Below are positions 1-9,804 of a DNA stretch of 64,000 bases, in pieces (position 1 is the stretch's first letter; every line of letters starts with the position of its first letter). Origin of the DNA: Stentor roeselii (lineage: Eukaryota; Ciliophora; Heterotrichea; Heterotrichida; Stentoridae); the NCBI GenBank assembly GCA_006503475.1, contig RSEH01000025.1, forward strand, positions 152,243-216,242, written 5' to 3'. Below the pieces are notes generated by a model. The model did no database searches and was not told the origin of the DNA. It was given only the letters and a program-made list of their open reading frames with translations. Made by a program: the position numbers and the translations under genes.

Positions 1-236
1 AACCTCTATAAAATCATTTTATTTACCATACTAATTAAACAAAATATATATGAAAATCTGAAATACTCATCATCAAAATATTCAATAATTCCAAATCAGT
101 CATTCGATTTGCAGCCAGCCTAAAATAATCAAAAAAAAAACTCAAACCCAAACATTTCCACTCCATAAAATCCTTTAATAGCCAAACCCAAGAAAGTATA
201 AATATTTATAATATTTTGTTAAGCACCATTAAATCC
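1..236. other. Left edge, 5' flank of zinc-finger gene
   Basis: No gene is visible. The plus strand is rich in A and C and poor in G, with runs such as CCAAACCC. The same composition precedes several other genes here on their sense strand, so this is probably the promoter and short 5' leader of the zinc-finger gene starting at 237. A frame is open from a TTG at 216, but the first ATG is at 237. Confidence 0.5.
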
Positions 237-704
237 ATGGATCTCCCTGAATCTCAAACAACTCCGAAGCTTCCCCAAGTGCAAAGCTTGGCCGTCGTAA
301 CATTTCCCAGAAAAAGAGACTACCCGGCCTGTCCCAAATGTGGCCTAATGTTCTCAAAGGACCTTGAGCTCAAGATGCACCTGGACCAGGAGCAATGGAA
401 TGAATATAAACAAGAAAAACATGCTGACAACCTTATCTGTGAAGAGTGTTGCATGTTCTTTGAAACTAGTAAAGGCTTCATGCAACATATCGGAAAAATT
501 CATGAAAAAAAATACAAGTATACGAAATGTCAGCTTTGTGACAAAAAGTTTAAAAACAAATATGCTGTGAAGTTCCATATGAAACAAGTTCATGAAAAAA
601 CTACGAGGGAAAAATGCCCTTGTTGTGATAAAGACATTTACAATAAATACTTGCTTCCGAAGCATTTGTTGAAGTGTACTAAAAATGCCTTGAGGTTTAG
701 ATAA
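237..704 (+). CDS. C2H2 zinc-finger protein (155 aa)
   Basis: A small protein made mostly of four zinc-finger-like units. Unit 1 (C32/C35, H48) lacks a well-spaced second His. Units 2 (C68, C71, H84, H89) and 3 (C98, C101, H114, H119) are canonical C2H2 fingers with aromatic and hydrophobic core positions. Unit 4 (C127, C130, H143, C147) is C2HC-like. The family binds nucleic acids or proteins; no target can be inferred. Another short C2H2 protein lies at 31900-32325. The start is the ATG at 237, because the frame upstream contains only a TTG. The gene ends with TAA. No recognisable domain lies outside the fingers. Confidence 0.8.
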   Translation: MDLPESQTTPKLPQVQSLAVVTFPRKRDYPACPKCGLMFSKDLELKMHLDQEQWNEYKQEKHADNLICEECCMFFETSKGFMQHIGKIHEKKYKYTKCQLCDKKFKNKYAVKFHMKQVHEKTTREKCPCCDKDIYNKYLLPKHLLKCTKNALRFR

Positions 705-947
705 TCTAGAATAATTTGGAAGCCAAAAAATGGATGTTTGATGACGTGGTTTAAAGTTTAATCCACTGGACATGGAGTATGGGATTTTAGGATTCTTTGT
801 TTATTATGCTGGTTGAAGAGGCTCATAATCTTTAAAGAATGTTAAAAATAGATAGCCTATTCATCCAAACTTAAAATCATCTATGTACCAAAAATGATTT
901 TTGATTTATTGACAACTTGAAGAATTATTAAAGTTTTTTTAAAAATC

Positions 948-1577
948 CTAGGACTTTACCTCATCAATCACAGTTAAGATCCTCAATGCATGTTCATGTT
1001 CTTTATTAAGCCTTTCTTGAGCAGAGATATACTCTTTCCTCATGATACAAAAGTTCGCCTGGTGCGTTTCTTCTGTTTTTGCAAAATTCGTCTTTAAACA
1101 AGAAATTTTATTTTCAGTTTGCTTGTATTGATGCATCCAATGAGAATACTCCTTTTCAACATCCCCTATTTTTTTTTTTAGTTCTGATGTGAAATTTTCT
1201 ATTCTCAATTTTTCTTTTTCAGCATCCAAAGCCTGATCCTGAAGATTTCTTAAAGTTTTTCTAAGTTCATTTTCTTCATCCATCCTCTTTCCAATAATAA
1301 AATTTTTTATTTGAAGAGATTTTTCTTCAGCATTTTCAAGATTTTTCACAATATTTGCAGATTTTGGGTCATTTTTTTTTTTTATCAGGTCCAAACAAAA
1401 AGACTCTAATTCATTCAATAGTTTTTCTTGTTCGTATTCAGATTCAAGTTCTTCTGATATGGAAAGATAGTTTTCAAGGGTTCTGACTTTCTCTTGAAGT
1501 AAAGATTTCAGCTGGTCCTTTTCAGGGACTGTCGAAGATACACTCGGCGCAGCATCTAAAGTTTTTTTTGTTTTCAT
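948..1577 (-). CDS. Coiled-coil protein of unknown function (209 aa)
   Basis: Unrecognised. After a short polar N-terminus, almost the whole protein is charged and heptad-like (E, K, L and Q rich), predicting one long helical coiled coil. There are no signal peptide, membrane segments or catalytic motifs. The chosen start is the ATG at 1577; the frame continues upstream to a TTG at 1634 but without an earlier ATG. It lies in a minus-strand series with the kinase gene that starts at 2658. Small coiled-coil proteins of this kind are common among ciliate cytoskeletal and basal-body components, but nothing here proves such a role. Confidence 0.6.
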   Translation of the reverse strand: MKTKKTLDAAPSVSSTVPEKDQLKSLLQEKVRTLENYLSISEELESEYEQEKLLNELESFCLDLIKKKNDPKSANIVKNLENAEEKSLQIKNFIIGKRMDEENELRKTLRNLQDQALDAEKEKLRIENFTSELKKKIGDVEKEYSHWMHQYKQTENKISCLKTNFAKTEETHQANFCIMRKEYISAQERLNKEHEHALRILTVIDEVKS

Positions 1578-1707
1578 TATAAAAACGCTAAGATACTTAA
1601 AAGAATTTAATTTATCACTTTTGAATCTTGCCAAGGAATAAGTAAAACATTAAGAGACACTCTAATAAATCTACATTAAACTTAATCAATTAACAATCGA
1701 TACAAAA

Positions 1708-2658
1708 TTATTGCAAAAAAGAATGAGATAATAATTCACAAACATTTGGTCTTTTGTAAGGATCTCTTTCAAAACATTTGTGAAAAAAATCCTTCAAGTT
1801 CTCTGAATAGGTATCGGAAATCTTAGGAACTTGATTTGTTTGGCATACTATTCTGTCTAGTTCGAGCTGATTTGATACTTCGTGCCATGGCTGCTTACCG
1901 GTGGCCATTTCGACGACAAGACAACCGAAGCTCCAAATATCAGCGAATCGTCCGTGTCCACTTGCCGATAGAACTTCAGGAGCCATCCAATTAAGAGTTC
2001 CAGCCACCGACCTAGTTTCTTCAATTCCTAAAATATTCTTAGCAGATCCAAAGTCCGCCAGTTTACAAGCCTGATCAAAAAGAATATTATTCCCTTTCAA
2101 ATCCCTATGAACAATATTATGAAAATGCAGATATTCAAGTCCTTTCAGTATTTCTTTCGAGCACTTTTTGATGAAACTTTCCTGAAAAGGTCCAAACTGA
2201 TTCAAAAGTGTTTCAACAGTGCCTCCAGCGATAAATTCCATAAAGATAAGCAAGACATCAGAAAGCATATGAAATCCTTTATATTCAACAATATTCGGAT
2301 GATGCAGCTGACTGAGAATCTTGAATTCTTCACAAACCGAATCAACATTGAAGATACCCACCAAAGGAATCTCCTTGATGGCCAAAGCTTCATCATTCTC
2401 TTTATTTCTTCCCATTAAGACTCGGCCGTAGCTTCCACAGCCGATGAGCCCTGAAGTTTCCCAGTCCTTGACTGGATTTTCTAGTTTTAAACACGCTTCT
2501 TCAAGTAACAGCTGATTGTAAAATGACTGCTGACTTGGAGTGAAGTAGTGAGAATCAGAGTAAAGGACTTTTGTGTCTATTGGGTTGTTTTCTGTTTTTA
2601 GCTTTGGTAGGATTTTTAAATGCTTTCGAGGATTCAACCCGCAGCATTTCCCTCCCAT
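1708..2658 (-). CDS. STE/MAPKKK-type protein kinase (316 aa)
   Basis: A serine/threonine kinase domain fills residues about 67-316. The glycine loop GCGSYGRV is at 73-80, the ATP-anchoring Lys is K95 in AIKEI, the catalytic loop is HRDLKGNN (Asp186), the Mg-binding DFG is at 202-204, and the activation segment ends GTLNWMAPEV. All catalytic residues are present, so it should be active. The APE-region pattern and the HRDLKGNN loop resemble MEKK/NPK1-type MAP kinase kinase kinases. The N-terminus MGGKCCG, with Gly2 and two Cys, suggests N-myristoylation plus palmitoylation and membrane attachment (inference). A palmitoyltransferase is encoded at 14216-14797, without proof of a link. The ATG at 2658 is clear and the gene ends in TAA. 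Confidence 0.9.
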   Translation of the reverse strand: MGGKCCGLNPRKHLKILPKLKTENNPIDTKVLYSDSHYFTPSQQSFYNQLLLEEACLKLENPVKDWETSGLIGCGSYGRVLMGRNKENDEALAIKEIPLVGIFNVDSVCEEFKILSQLHHPNIVEYKGFHMLSDVLLIFMEFIAGGTVETLLNQFGPFQESFIKKCSKEILKGLEYLHFHNIVHRDLKGNNILFDQACKLADFGSAKNILGIEETRSVAGTLNWMAPEVLSASGHGRFADIWSFGCLVVEMATGKQPWHEVSNQLELDRIVCQTNQVPKISDTYSENLKDFFHKCFERDPYKRPNVCELLSHSFLQ

Positions 2659-2826
2659 TATTTATGCAGGTTATTGTTTTGAAATGGGGAAGTCTTGGGT
2701 AAGTTTTTTGGAAAGACCAGAGAATCTTGGTGGTAAAATAAAAAATATGAGAAATTAAAGAAAATTCGTATTTTTTCTTTAATTTTAATAAACTTCTTCA
2801 TTTCCTTACTGTTATCTTCACTTTAA

Positions 2827-5163
2827 CTAAACTACCATCTCTATCTTCTCTTTTCGTCTGCAGCAAGTCCAATTTTTAACTTCAGGCAAAACTGCTAAAC
2901 TATGACTGACGATCATGCTCAAGTTCTGAGCCATGCACCACATAAAAGCACTAAGCGCGCTATTCGGTTCCGCTAAAAAAACAATAAAAAACACTACAAC
3001 AGCCAACAACCCTCTCAACACCAACGGCACTACAAGTCTTTCAAAGCCTTCACAAGCTGCGATTCCACTTCCCGCGATCATAAGCCAAGCGAATTTATGC
3101 ACACCGAATAAAAACCCTGTAAAAATAGGAAAATCGTCAGGATTGACTCCCCAGGAATGATTTCCAGCCCTAAGCGAAATATCAAAGCCAAAAGTGCCAA
3201 ACATGAGAATATATGAAGAGACTCCTAAGATTAAAATTTCTTTCGCTTTGTTCGTGTGAATGAGGATTGAAAGAGAGGGTAAAAAGAAAAAGACCAGGAA
3301 GGACCTTTGGTCCTGACTTGCGATGAAGAAATATAAAATTGAAAGAGGAACTGGAAGGATTTGACGCTTGTTTGGGTGAAGGACTGTAAAAAAAGTGAAA
3401 AAAAGAAGAGAGAGGTAAAAAAGTCGACTTGTCTTTATCATTGATTTTGTCTGGTCGGTCATTGAGTAGTCGGTTATTAACTCGTAGTAAAGTATCAGCA
3501 GAAGAAGCCATATGGAGAAAAGGCTTAAATATCTTTTGAATTTGGTTAGAGTAGAAAAATGGAAAAACAATTGGATTTGGAATATTAGAAAATGAGTGTA
3601 GTACTGAGAAAAGTCTTGAGTCGGGTTAAATTTCTTCGCTTGAGTTAATAGGAAGTAAAGAGAAATCAAGGATATTAAAAATGATGGGTTTGAAGAGATA
3701 CAGTCTTGAAACTTGTACTTTAGAAGTGATATGGAAAAAGAGTTGCTTTTGAATTTACTTAGAGGATGCAGTGAAATATTGTAGAAAATTATGCAGATGT
3801 TCAGGGTAATCAAGGGATAAGTCAAAATATTCTCTATTCTTTTACCATCTTTTGCAAATAAAAGCACAAGAATATGCTCAAAAGTAAGCAGAAAAGATTC
3901 AATTCCCATCATTTTCCAAAGTAAAAAAAATAAAAAACCAGCTAAAATGATAAGAAAAATAATAAAAACGCTAGAATTTTCTTGAGATTTTACCCTAATT
4001 TCAAGATCTTTCACATATTTCAAGAGTTCCTGATATCCAAGTTCCATTTGATTCATTTCAATGCCTAGTACCTGACTAAGTTGAAATTCTTTAATTTTCA
4101 AGGCATTGACTTGAGACTGATCTGCTTAACTCCTACGATTATTTTGTATGCTTCGAGGCCATCCAGTAGCAGCTAAAGGAATAGTAGCATTAATTAAATA
4201 CGCTGCAAGTATCGGTGCAACGTCTTCATTGCTAATCCATTCTTCCTTCCAATGACTTCCAAAAGAATAAACAAACAAAAACCCTTCATTCCCATTATCC
4301 ATCTGACATCCATGATTACAAATTTCATCTTCTCCAAAGTAAAGCTGCCCTCCATGATCACTGGAAACAACCAGCAAATACTCATCTTTAAACCTGCTTT
4401 TTTCAAAGGCATCAATGATCGCTTTGATATCAGCAAGCAAAGTAGAAGCACCAGCTAAAGTAGTCTGATGAAGTCCTGCATAGTTATGATTATAACTGTC
4501 CATAATCGTAGTATAATAAATAAAGTTCATTTTTTTCCATTCAGTCCATTTCCCCAACAAATCAACAACTGACTCTACATCAATTTCCTTTTTCAACTCA
4601 TTCGACCTTTCCCTTACCTTCTCCCGAGCCTCTTCTAAAGACTCCGCGCCGTCAGTCTTAACAATAGAAGAAAATGCGAAGTTGTAGTTAATTCTAGAAA
4701 AAGGGTATTTTTCTCTGCCTTTGTGACGTTTCACTGATGCAAACCGCGACTCTCCCAAAATATCGATCACGGGGAAGTTGGACCCGATGATTTTAAAGGG
4801 ATTTGAAAGTTTATCGAGAATTGTTTCTTCTCTTAAGAACTCTCCGACGTAGTTTCGTGACTGACGCCCGAGAAGCTGGGTTGAGGATATCGCTGCTGAT
4901 TGAGGGTAGCCCTGGTTTCGAATGTGGAAAAAGGATGAATGGTTTGAGTAGCTGGATAAGTCACCGGTTAAGTATGATGAGTAAGCGTCGCACATTAACC
5001 AGATTAGATTCGGTTTCATTGGGAATTGGTTTAGAGATGGAGGACGACGATTTGAGGATTTTAGTTTGTAGAACTGTGAAAGGAGGAGAGATTCGTTTGT
5101 GAAGATTAGGATTGTTAGGGTTAGACTGAATAGAAGAATCAGCAGCCATAGGGTCAGTCTCAT
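2827..5163 (-). CDS. GPI ethanolamine phosphate transferase-like enzyme, one 15-nt intron (773 aa)
   Basis: Two apparently separate open frames (5163-4126 and 4101-2827) are joined by a 15-nt intron at 4122-4136. The 5' exon encodes a signal-anchor helix and a lumenal alkaline-phosphatase-like domain: Asp59 in MCDAYSS, D222/H226 and the metal site SSDHGG (D269, H270), followed by the P-L-x-x-x-G exit typical of PIG-N/PIG-O/PIG-G proteins. The 3' exon encodes a multi-span hydrophobic region of roughly ten helices. This two-part architecture is that of ER enzymes that add phosphoethanolamine to GPI mannoses. Which of PIG-N, -O or -G it matches cannot be decided by eye. The length is short for the family (usually 850-1100 aa). 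The start is the ATG at 5163 and the stop is TAG. Confidence 0.75.
4122..4136 (-). other. 15-nt spliceosomal intron
   Basis: The sense strand reads GTAGGAGTTAAGCAG. It carries an in-frame TAA. Its removal fuses the catalytic exon to the membrane exon in the same frame, as expected for GPI ethanolamine phosphate transferases. GTA at the start, CAG at the end and A at position 10 match the other introns in this window. Confidence 0.85.
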
Positions 5164-5397
5164 CTTTTTTATGGAAGGATAAGAGGAGGTTTATAAGGAA
5201 TGATTATTTTAGATGTTATGAGAAAGGAATGATTGTTGTTAGGTGTTATAAGTTAAGACTTATGTTTTATTTTGAATTTTTCTTTTTATTTACTTAATTT
5301 AAGGGATTTATGAAAGTTTATATTTGAAATTTTCTTATAACTTTAATTGTGAAATGTTGTGGAAGATTTAGGCTTTTCTTTTATTACTTTCATTAGA
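5164..5397. other. Intergenic, 5' flank of GPI-transferase gene
   Basis: An AT-rich spacer of 234 bp between two minus-strand genes. No open frame or RNA gene was recognised. It presumably holds the promoter of the gene starting at 5163 and the 3' end of the USP gene. Confidence 0.4.
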
Positions 5398-7029
5398 CTA
5401 GCTATTTCCATGGTAAAATCTCTGAGATTTCGAGAGAAATCGACAACCACATTGTTTTTCTACTGTTTTAAAGACCCCTTGGCATCTGCTGCAAATACTA
5501 AATTTTTGAGAACACTTCAAGCACAAGTCCCCTCCTTGACTCTTACAAACTTTGCAGTAGTTCTTTCCAAATCTACCAGTCAAGCTTCTTCCAACATCCC
5601 TCAAAACCAAAGCATCCAAATTTTCTCTTTTTTTTTCTTCTTGCCTTATTTTCTGGTACTTTTCCTTATCAAACCTCTGAGAACCCCTTCCAAAAATCTC
5701 AGAATTTCTTGTCACATCTAAATTTTTTTGAAAGTTGAAAGTTTTGCTCTGTTTAAAGTTGCTGAGTTTAAAATGATAACTTGATTGAGAAGGTTCGAGT
5801 ACAAAAGACTGACAATTCAAGCATTTTTTTTGAAGCTCGCCGTTAAGATGTCCGCATCGGTCGCAAGACCAATAAAACTCAGAAAAACGCGATTTTAAGC
5901 AAAAATCGCAGAAAAGGTTGAAGTCTGGATTCAAAGCTGAACATTCACAGGTCCAGAAGTTTTGATTATTTTCTAAAGATTTTAACATTTCTTGTAACAT
6001 GCAACGCTTTTCGAGATCTGCTATTAGAGAAGGTGAAAGTTCTTGGTATTCGTGGGAATCGGTTGAGTAAAATAGAGAAACTGGCCAGAAACCTGTTGAT
6101 ATTGCGTCTTTGAGCAGGTCTTCGTAGGATTGAAAGGGTTTTACTAGGTTGTCATCGCATTTATACCACTTTTGGTCGAAGGTATAGCAGAAGTAATGAA
6201 ATTTGTTGTAAAAAACTAAGGATTTTAGGTATAGAGCTGATGGAAAACCTTCAGATATTGACAATTCTGGAATGCAAAGCTGAACACTTGAAAGCATCTG
6301 ACAGACCTGTGTACTCGAAGGTTGTTTATGCCAGACAAGAGCGATTATAAAATTCGAGCTACTACTTGTCACATATATAAACCGACCAGACTGTTTCACA
6401 GAGCAGTTGCTTTCAGGACACATCTCAACAAGAGAAACTTGAGTCTGTTGTAAAAACCTTTCAACCATCTTTCCCTTGACTTTAACAGCCTCTGAACATA
6501 AAAGAAACTCCTCATCAGGCAGGTCTAAAAATTCAAAAGGCGTCATGATTTGAACCATTTCATCAGCGTAAAAATTCATTGAAAAAGTGCAAGTGTCCCA
6601 AGTCAATATCTCAGATGTTGCTTGACAGAGACATTGATACTGTTCAAAGACTTTAAGTGAAAATAACTCATGAGCGATGCAAAGGTTTTTATTTTCCCCG
6701 GAACACCCTGAGTCTTGATGGATTATTTCCAAAATCGCTAAAAAGACCTCGAGTGAATCGGCAGGTTCTTTTAATTGAAACTTGTTGAACTCAAAGTAAA
6801 ACTCACTTAAGTAACTTCGAAGCTCTGATGGGTCTAAAGACTTATTTTTTTGGTAGCTTGAGAATAAACTTTGGAGGATTTGAAGTAAGGTGGATATTGG
6901 ACTTTGATTATAGATTAGAGCTGTTGTGAATTGGGAGTTGTGAAAACTAATTGAAAAGTACAGGATTTGTAGAATTGAATTGAGAAAACAGTTGTTTTCT
7001 CCTTTGTTTTGAATGCCATTGAAGCGCAT
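5398..7029 (-). CDS. USP-type ubiquitin peptidase-like protein with RanBP2-like zinc fingers (543 aa)
   Basis: The N-terminus is a ubiquitin-specific-protease Cys box (NKGENNCFLNS, Cys14 as nucleophile). The His box follows around 276-293 (FHYFCYTFDQKWYKCDD, His278 and Asp292/293), giving a compact catalytic core of about 315 residues. The spacing and the Cys box beginning near residue 5 recall the USP53/USP54 group; human members are catalytically weak or inactive, whereas here Cys, His and Asp are all present. C-terminal to the core are two RanBP2-like CxxC...CxxC fingers (about 358-376 and 389-408) and a further Cys-rich cluster near the C-terminus. Such fingers often bind ubiquitin or RNA. 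The start is the ATG at 7029 and the stop is TAG. It diverges from the K+ channel gene, 133 bp apart. Confidence 0.75.
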   Translation of the reverse strand: MRFNGIQNKGENNCFLNSILQILYFSISFHNSQFTTALIYNQSPISTLLQILQSLFSSYQKNKSLDPSELRSYLSEFYFEFNKFQLKEPADSLEVFLAILEIIHQDSGCSGENKNLCIAHELFSLKVFEQYQCLCQATSEILTWDTCTFSMNFYADEMVQIMTPFEFLDLPDEEFLLCSEAVKVKGKMVERFLQQTQVSLVEMCPESNCSVKQSGRFIYVTSSSSNFIIALVWHKQPSSTQVCQMLSSVQLCIPELSISEGFPSALYLKSLVFYNKFHYFCYTFDQKWYKCDDNLVKPFQSYEDLLKDAISTGFWPVSLFYSTDSHEYQELSPSLIADLEKRCMLQEMLKSLENNQNFWTCECSALNPDFNLFCDFCLKSRFSEFYWSCDRCGHLNGELQKKCLNCQSFVLEPSQSSYHFKLSNFKQSKTFNFQKNLDVTRNSEIFGRGSQRFDKEKYQKIRQEEKKRENLDALVLRDVGRSLTGRFGKNYCKVCKSQGGDLCLKCSQKFSICSRCQGVFKTVEKQCGCRFLSKSQRFYHGNS

Positions 7030-7162
7030 TAGATTTATTTAGAAGTTGACTAAAGTTAATTATTTATCTTCTGTAGGATACTTTGATATCATTTTTTATG
7101 GATATTTGAATATCTTGAGATTTATTAAAATCTTAATTTCTAGATATCGGTTTTAAACGAAC

Positions 7163-9166
7163 ATGCCGGGATTATTAGAATTACCTGAATTTTCTAATCT
7201 CTTATTCGCAATAATATATTCTATCATCTTTATAATGAGGAAAAAAACTGTGATTTCCAGTATCGATGCAAAAGCTTTAAAAATTCTCGCACTTAAAGGC
7301 AAGCCAATCAAATTATCATGCCAGGTAAATAACAAATTGATTTCCCTTGAAAAACCATTGAATTTACTGAAAAAATCTTCAAAAAGCAGCAATATTTCCC
7401 TTCAAAATTCAATTTCCATCTCAGAACTCGAGTTAAAAATGAAAGACCCAACAGAAGCACTTCACGAAAAGCATAAAAATCTAGTCCTAGCATCTCAAAG
7501 TCTTCCAAAGTACTTTTTCGATCTTTTCATCGGCCTTTTAATCCTCTACTCAACAATTTCCTCTCTTTTTTACCTGGCCTTTGTGAAAAGTAACGCCGAA
7601 GACTACTTCACCGACATGGTCATTTCTTTAGTCTTCTTGACTGACTTAATTCTCTCATTTTTTACTTCTTTTACTGATAAAAAGGGAAGAGAAGTGAAAA
7701 ATTTGCAACTTATCGCGAAAAATTATCTAAAAACTTGGATGATTCCTGATTTTTTATCGTTGTTGCCTTTGAAACTGATGTTTAAATGGTCAAATGTTGA
7801 ATATTGTCTTAGACTTCTGAGGTTTTTGAAGATCAGGAGATATGCTCGACTTGTCAATATTTTGAAAGTTTCTCAATATTTATGTGATTTTTTTAGGGTT
7901 GAAAGCAAGCTGAAGAGGAGAAAGTTTTGTGTTATTTTTGGATATCTTTGGGATTTGGCTATGATTTTCACTTTTTTGTTAATTGTTTGCTTTGCTGTTG
8001 CTAGTCTTTGGTGGTATTTTTGTGGAAGGATTAAGGTTTACTTTAAACAGAAGGAGAACTTTATTGATAGTTTTGGATTGGATAAGGAGGATGAGTTTAC
8101 AAGAGCTTTAAGGACTTTGCATTTTGTTTTTTCGACTATGGTTACTGCTGGATTTGGTGATTATTACTCAATGAATTCATATGAAATGATCATTAACATA
8201 ATTTTCATCTTACTAGGTCCAAGTTTTTTCGCTTATCTTATGGGAAGTGCAATCGGAATAATAAGAGAGCTCCATTTCCTCTCAGCCAAGCAAAACTACT
8301 CACAAGACTTCAACAGATGGTTATCTTTGATATCAAGTAAAAGCAACAAGCACATCCCGCTCAAGCTGAAGATAAAAATCAACAACTTTTTATGCCATTT
8401 TCCAAAAGTTGACCTGCTAGGATCGATAGCCAACAAGTCACTAGAAACAGATCCCGAAGAAAAAGTCTTAGAAGTTCACAACAATTACATGAAAGAGTTA
8501 CCAGATTACTATAAACATCAAATTCTCGACTTTTTATTCGCTGAGATTTTTTACTGTTTCAAGTACTTCTTCGGAAATGACAAGCATTTTAAATACCTTC
8601 TCTCCCTTTACTTCCAACCAAGACTATTCAACCAAGAAGTAATTCTAGAGATAAAAGAAAAGGTCTTCGAAGTCCTGTTTGTAATCAAAGGAAATCATCA
8701 GCTTGAAAATCAAGAAGGAGAAGTTTTATGTTCTTTGGACAAGTACCGCATAGTAGGAGACTTTTTCTGTTATTTTGATAAAGAGTCTTCTTTTCGGTTC
8801 AGAGCAGTTGGAATACTCGAAGGATTCGCAGTCCCTGCCCACGTATTCAAAGTGATCGCGAAAGAACTGGGCACAATTGATAAATACTTCAATGTAGTCA
8901 AAGAAAACTATGAAAGAATTCTCGATAACGGAAAAGAATCAGGTAGAAGTTGGGCAACTTTTAACTCATCAGCTATAATGAACGTTGATGAAAAAGAAAA
9001 TGTTGTAAATCTTATTCAAAGTAAAAAAAATCAAAGATTATCAGAAAAAACATCAGATGAAATAATCAATCAAGTCCTAAACCGTTACCGAAGACTAAGA
9101 ATCGATTTAAAATCACGAGTATCAGGAGGTCTTTTAAACCTCTTAATAAACAGTTCAAATATTTAA
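7163..9166 (+). CDS. Voltage-gated K+ channel, EAG/CNBD class (667 aa)
   Basis: A six-helix cation channel: S1 about 117-141, S2 about 150-170, an Arg/Lys-repeating S4 (about 212-236), S5 about 260-285, a pore loop with selectivity filter TAGFGDYY (328-335) and S6 about 340-368. GFGD is the filter form used by EAG, HERG and plant Shaker-type K+ channels. After S6 comes a C-linker and a cyclic-nucleotide-binding-like beta roll (about 490-600) without an obvious intact phosphate-binding cassette, so nucleotide gating is uncertain. Ciliates have large families of such channels controlling ciliary beating. The start used is the ATG at 7163; the first 24 residues are unusually hydrophobic, so the ATG at 7235 (MRKKTV) may be the true start. 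The stop is TAA. Confidence 0.88.
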   Translation: MPGLLELPEFSNLLFAIIYSIIFIMRKKTVISSIDAKALKILALKGKPIKLSCQVNNKLISLEKPLNLLKKSSKSSNISLQNSISISELELKMKDPTEALHEKHKNLVLASQSLPKYFFDLFIGLLILYSTISSLFYLAFVKSNAEDYFTDMVISLVFLTDLILSFFTSFTDKKGREVKNLQLIAKNYLKTWMIPDFLSLLPLKLMFKWSNVEYCLRLLRFLKIRRYARLVNILKVSQYLCDFFRVESKLKRRKFCVIFGYLWDLAMIFTFLLIVCFAVASLWWYFCGRIKVYFKQKENFIDSFGLDKEDEFTRALRTLHFVFSTMVTAGFGDYYSMNSYEMIINIIFILLGPSFFAYLMGSAIGIIRELHFLSAKQNYSQDFNRWLSLISSKSNKHIPLKLKIKINNFLCHFPKVDLLGSIANKSLETDPEEKVLEVHNNYMKELPDYYKHQILDFLFAEIFYCFKYFFGNDKHFKYLLSLYFQPRLFNQEVILEIKEKVFEVLFVIKGNHQLENQEGEVLCSLDKYRIVGDFFCYFDKESSFRFRAVGILEGFAVPAHVFKVIAKELGTIDKYFNVVKENYERILDNGKESGRSWATFNSSAIMNVDEKENVVNLIQSKKNQRLSEKTSDEIINQVLNRYRRLRIDLKSRVSGGLLNLLINSSNI

Positions 9167-9201
9167 ACCTAATCACCATAAATCCACCTAAATTACTTTA
9201 A

Positions 9202-9804
9202 CTACTGCAAGCTATCAAAGAACTCTTGCCACTGAGCAGCAGTAATAAATTCACTAGCATCAGGCACAAAGACTCCATTCAAGATATACTGCGGAGTTCC
9301 AAAAATAAGTCGACTTGTTGCGTATTTCCAAGAAACTCTCGAGTTCCAGTTATACCCGTCATCATAAAGCGCGTTTAAAACTTCATTAAAACTCACTCCG
9401 GTCGCTTGTTGGGTGTACTGCGCAACTTTATTATTCACTGTTGTAAAGTCCCAGTTCTTCGAATTCGTCAAAATCAAGTTCAAATGTCCGAACATGAAAG
9501 TCGTGTAGTCTAAAAATTTGCTTGGGTAATTTTTTTGAATGTACCTTCCTGCTTGCGCCACCACAAATGAAAATGAATGGTAAGGAAGGGGAAAGATGTG
9601 AATGTTTAGACCTAACCAGTTCTGGTTAGATTGCCAGTATTGAAGAAGACCTGGATATGCATTCGAGGAATCTATGCATAAATGGTCGTAGAATACGTCT
9701 AGGGTGTAGTTGGATCCGGCAGGACCTAGGAAGAAACCGTCTTTTGGACTTGGAATCGGAGTTAGTTGTTGAGCTGAGACTAGAGAGAAAAAAAGCACCA
9801 ACAT
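9202..9804 (-). CDS. Secreted DsbA-like thioredoxin-fold protein with CxxS site (200 aa)
   Basis: The N-terminus MLVLFFSLVSAQQ is a signal peptide, so the protein enters the secretory pathway. The rest resembles the DsbA/Thioredoxin_4 fold: a beta strand leading to FYDHLCIDSSNAY where the active-site CxxC belongs, a helical insert, and near the end GTPQYILNG, the cis-proline loop. The active site reads C-I-D-S, so the second Cys is missing. It could act as a monothiol isomerase or chaperone rather than a dithiol oxidase (inference). No ATG precedes 9804 in frame; a TTG at 9822 would add six residues. The stop is TAG. Confidence 0.7.
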   Translation of the reverse strand: MLVLFFSLVSAQQLTPIPSPKDGFFLGPAGSNYTLDVFYDHLCIDSSNAYPGLLQYWQSNQNWLGLNIHIFPLPYHSFSFVVAQAGRYIQKNYPSKFLDYTTFMFGHLNLILTNSKNWDFTTVNNKVAQYTQQATGVSFNEVLNALYDDGYNWNSRVSWKYATSRLIFGTPQYILNGVFVPDASEFITAAQWQEFFDSLQ

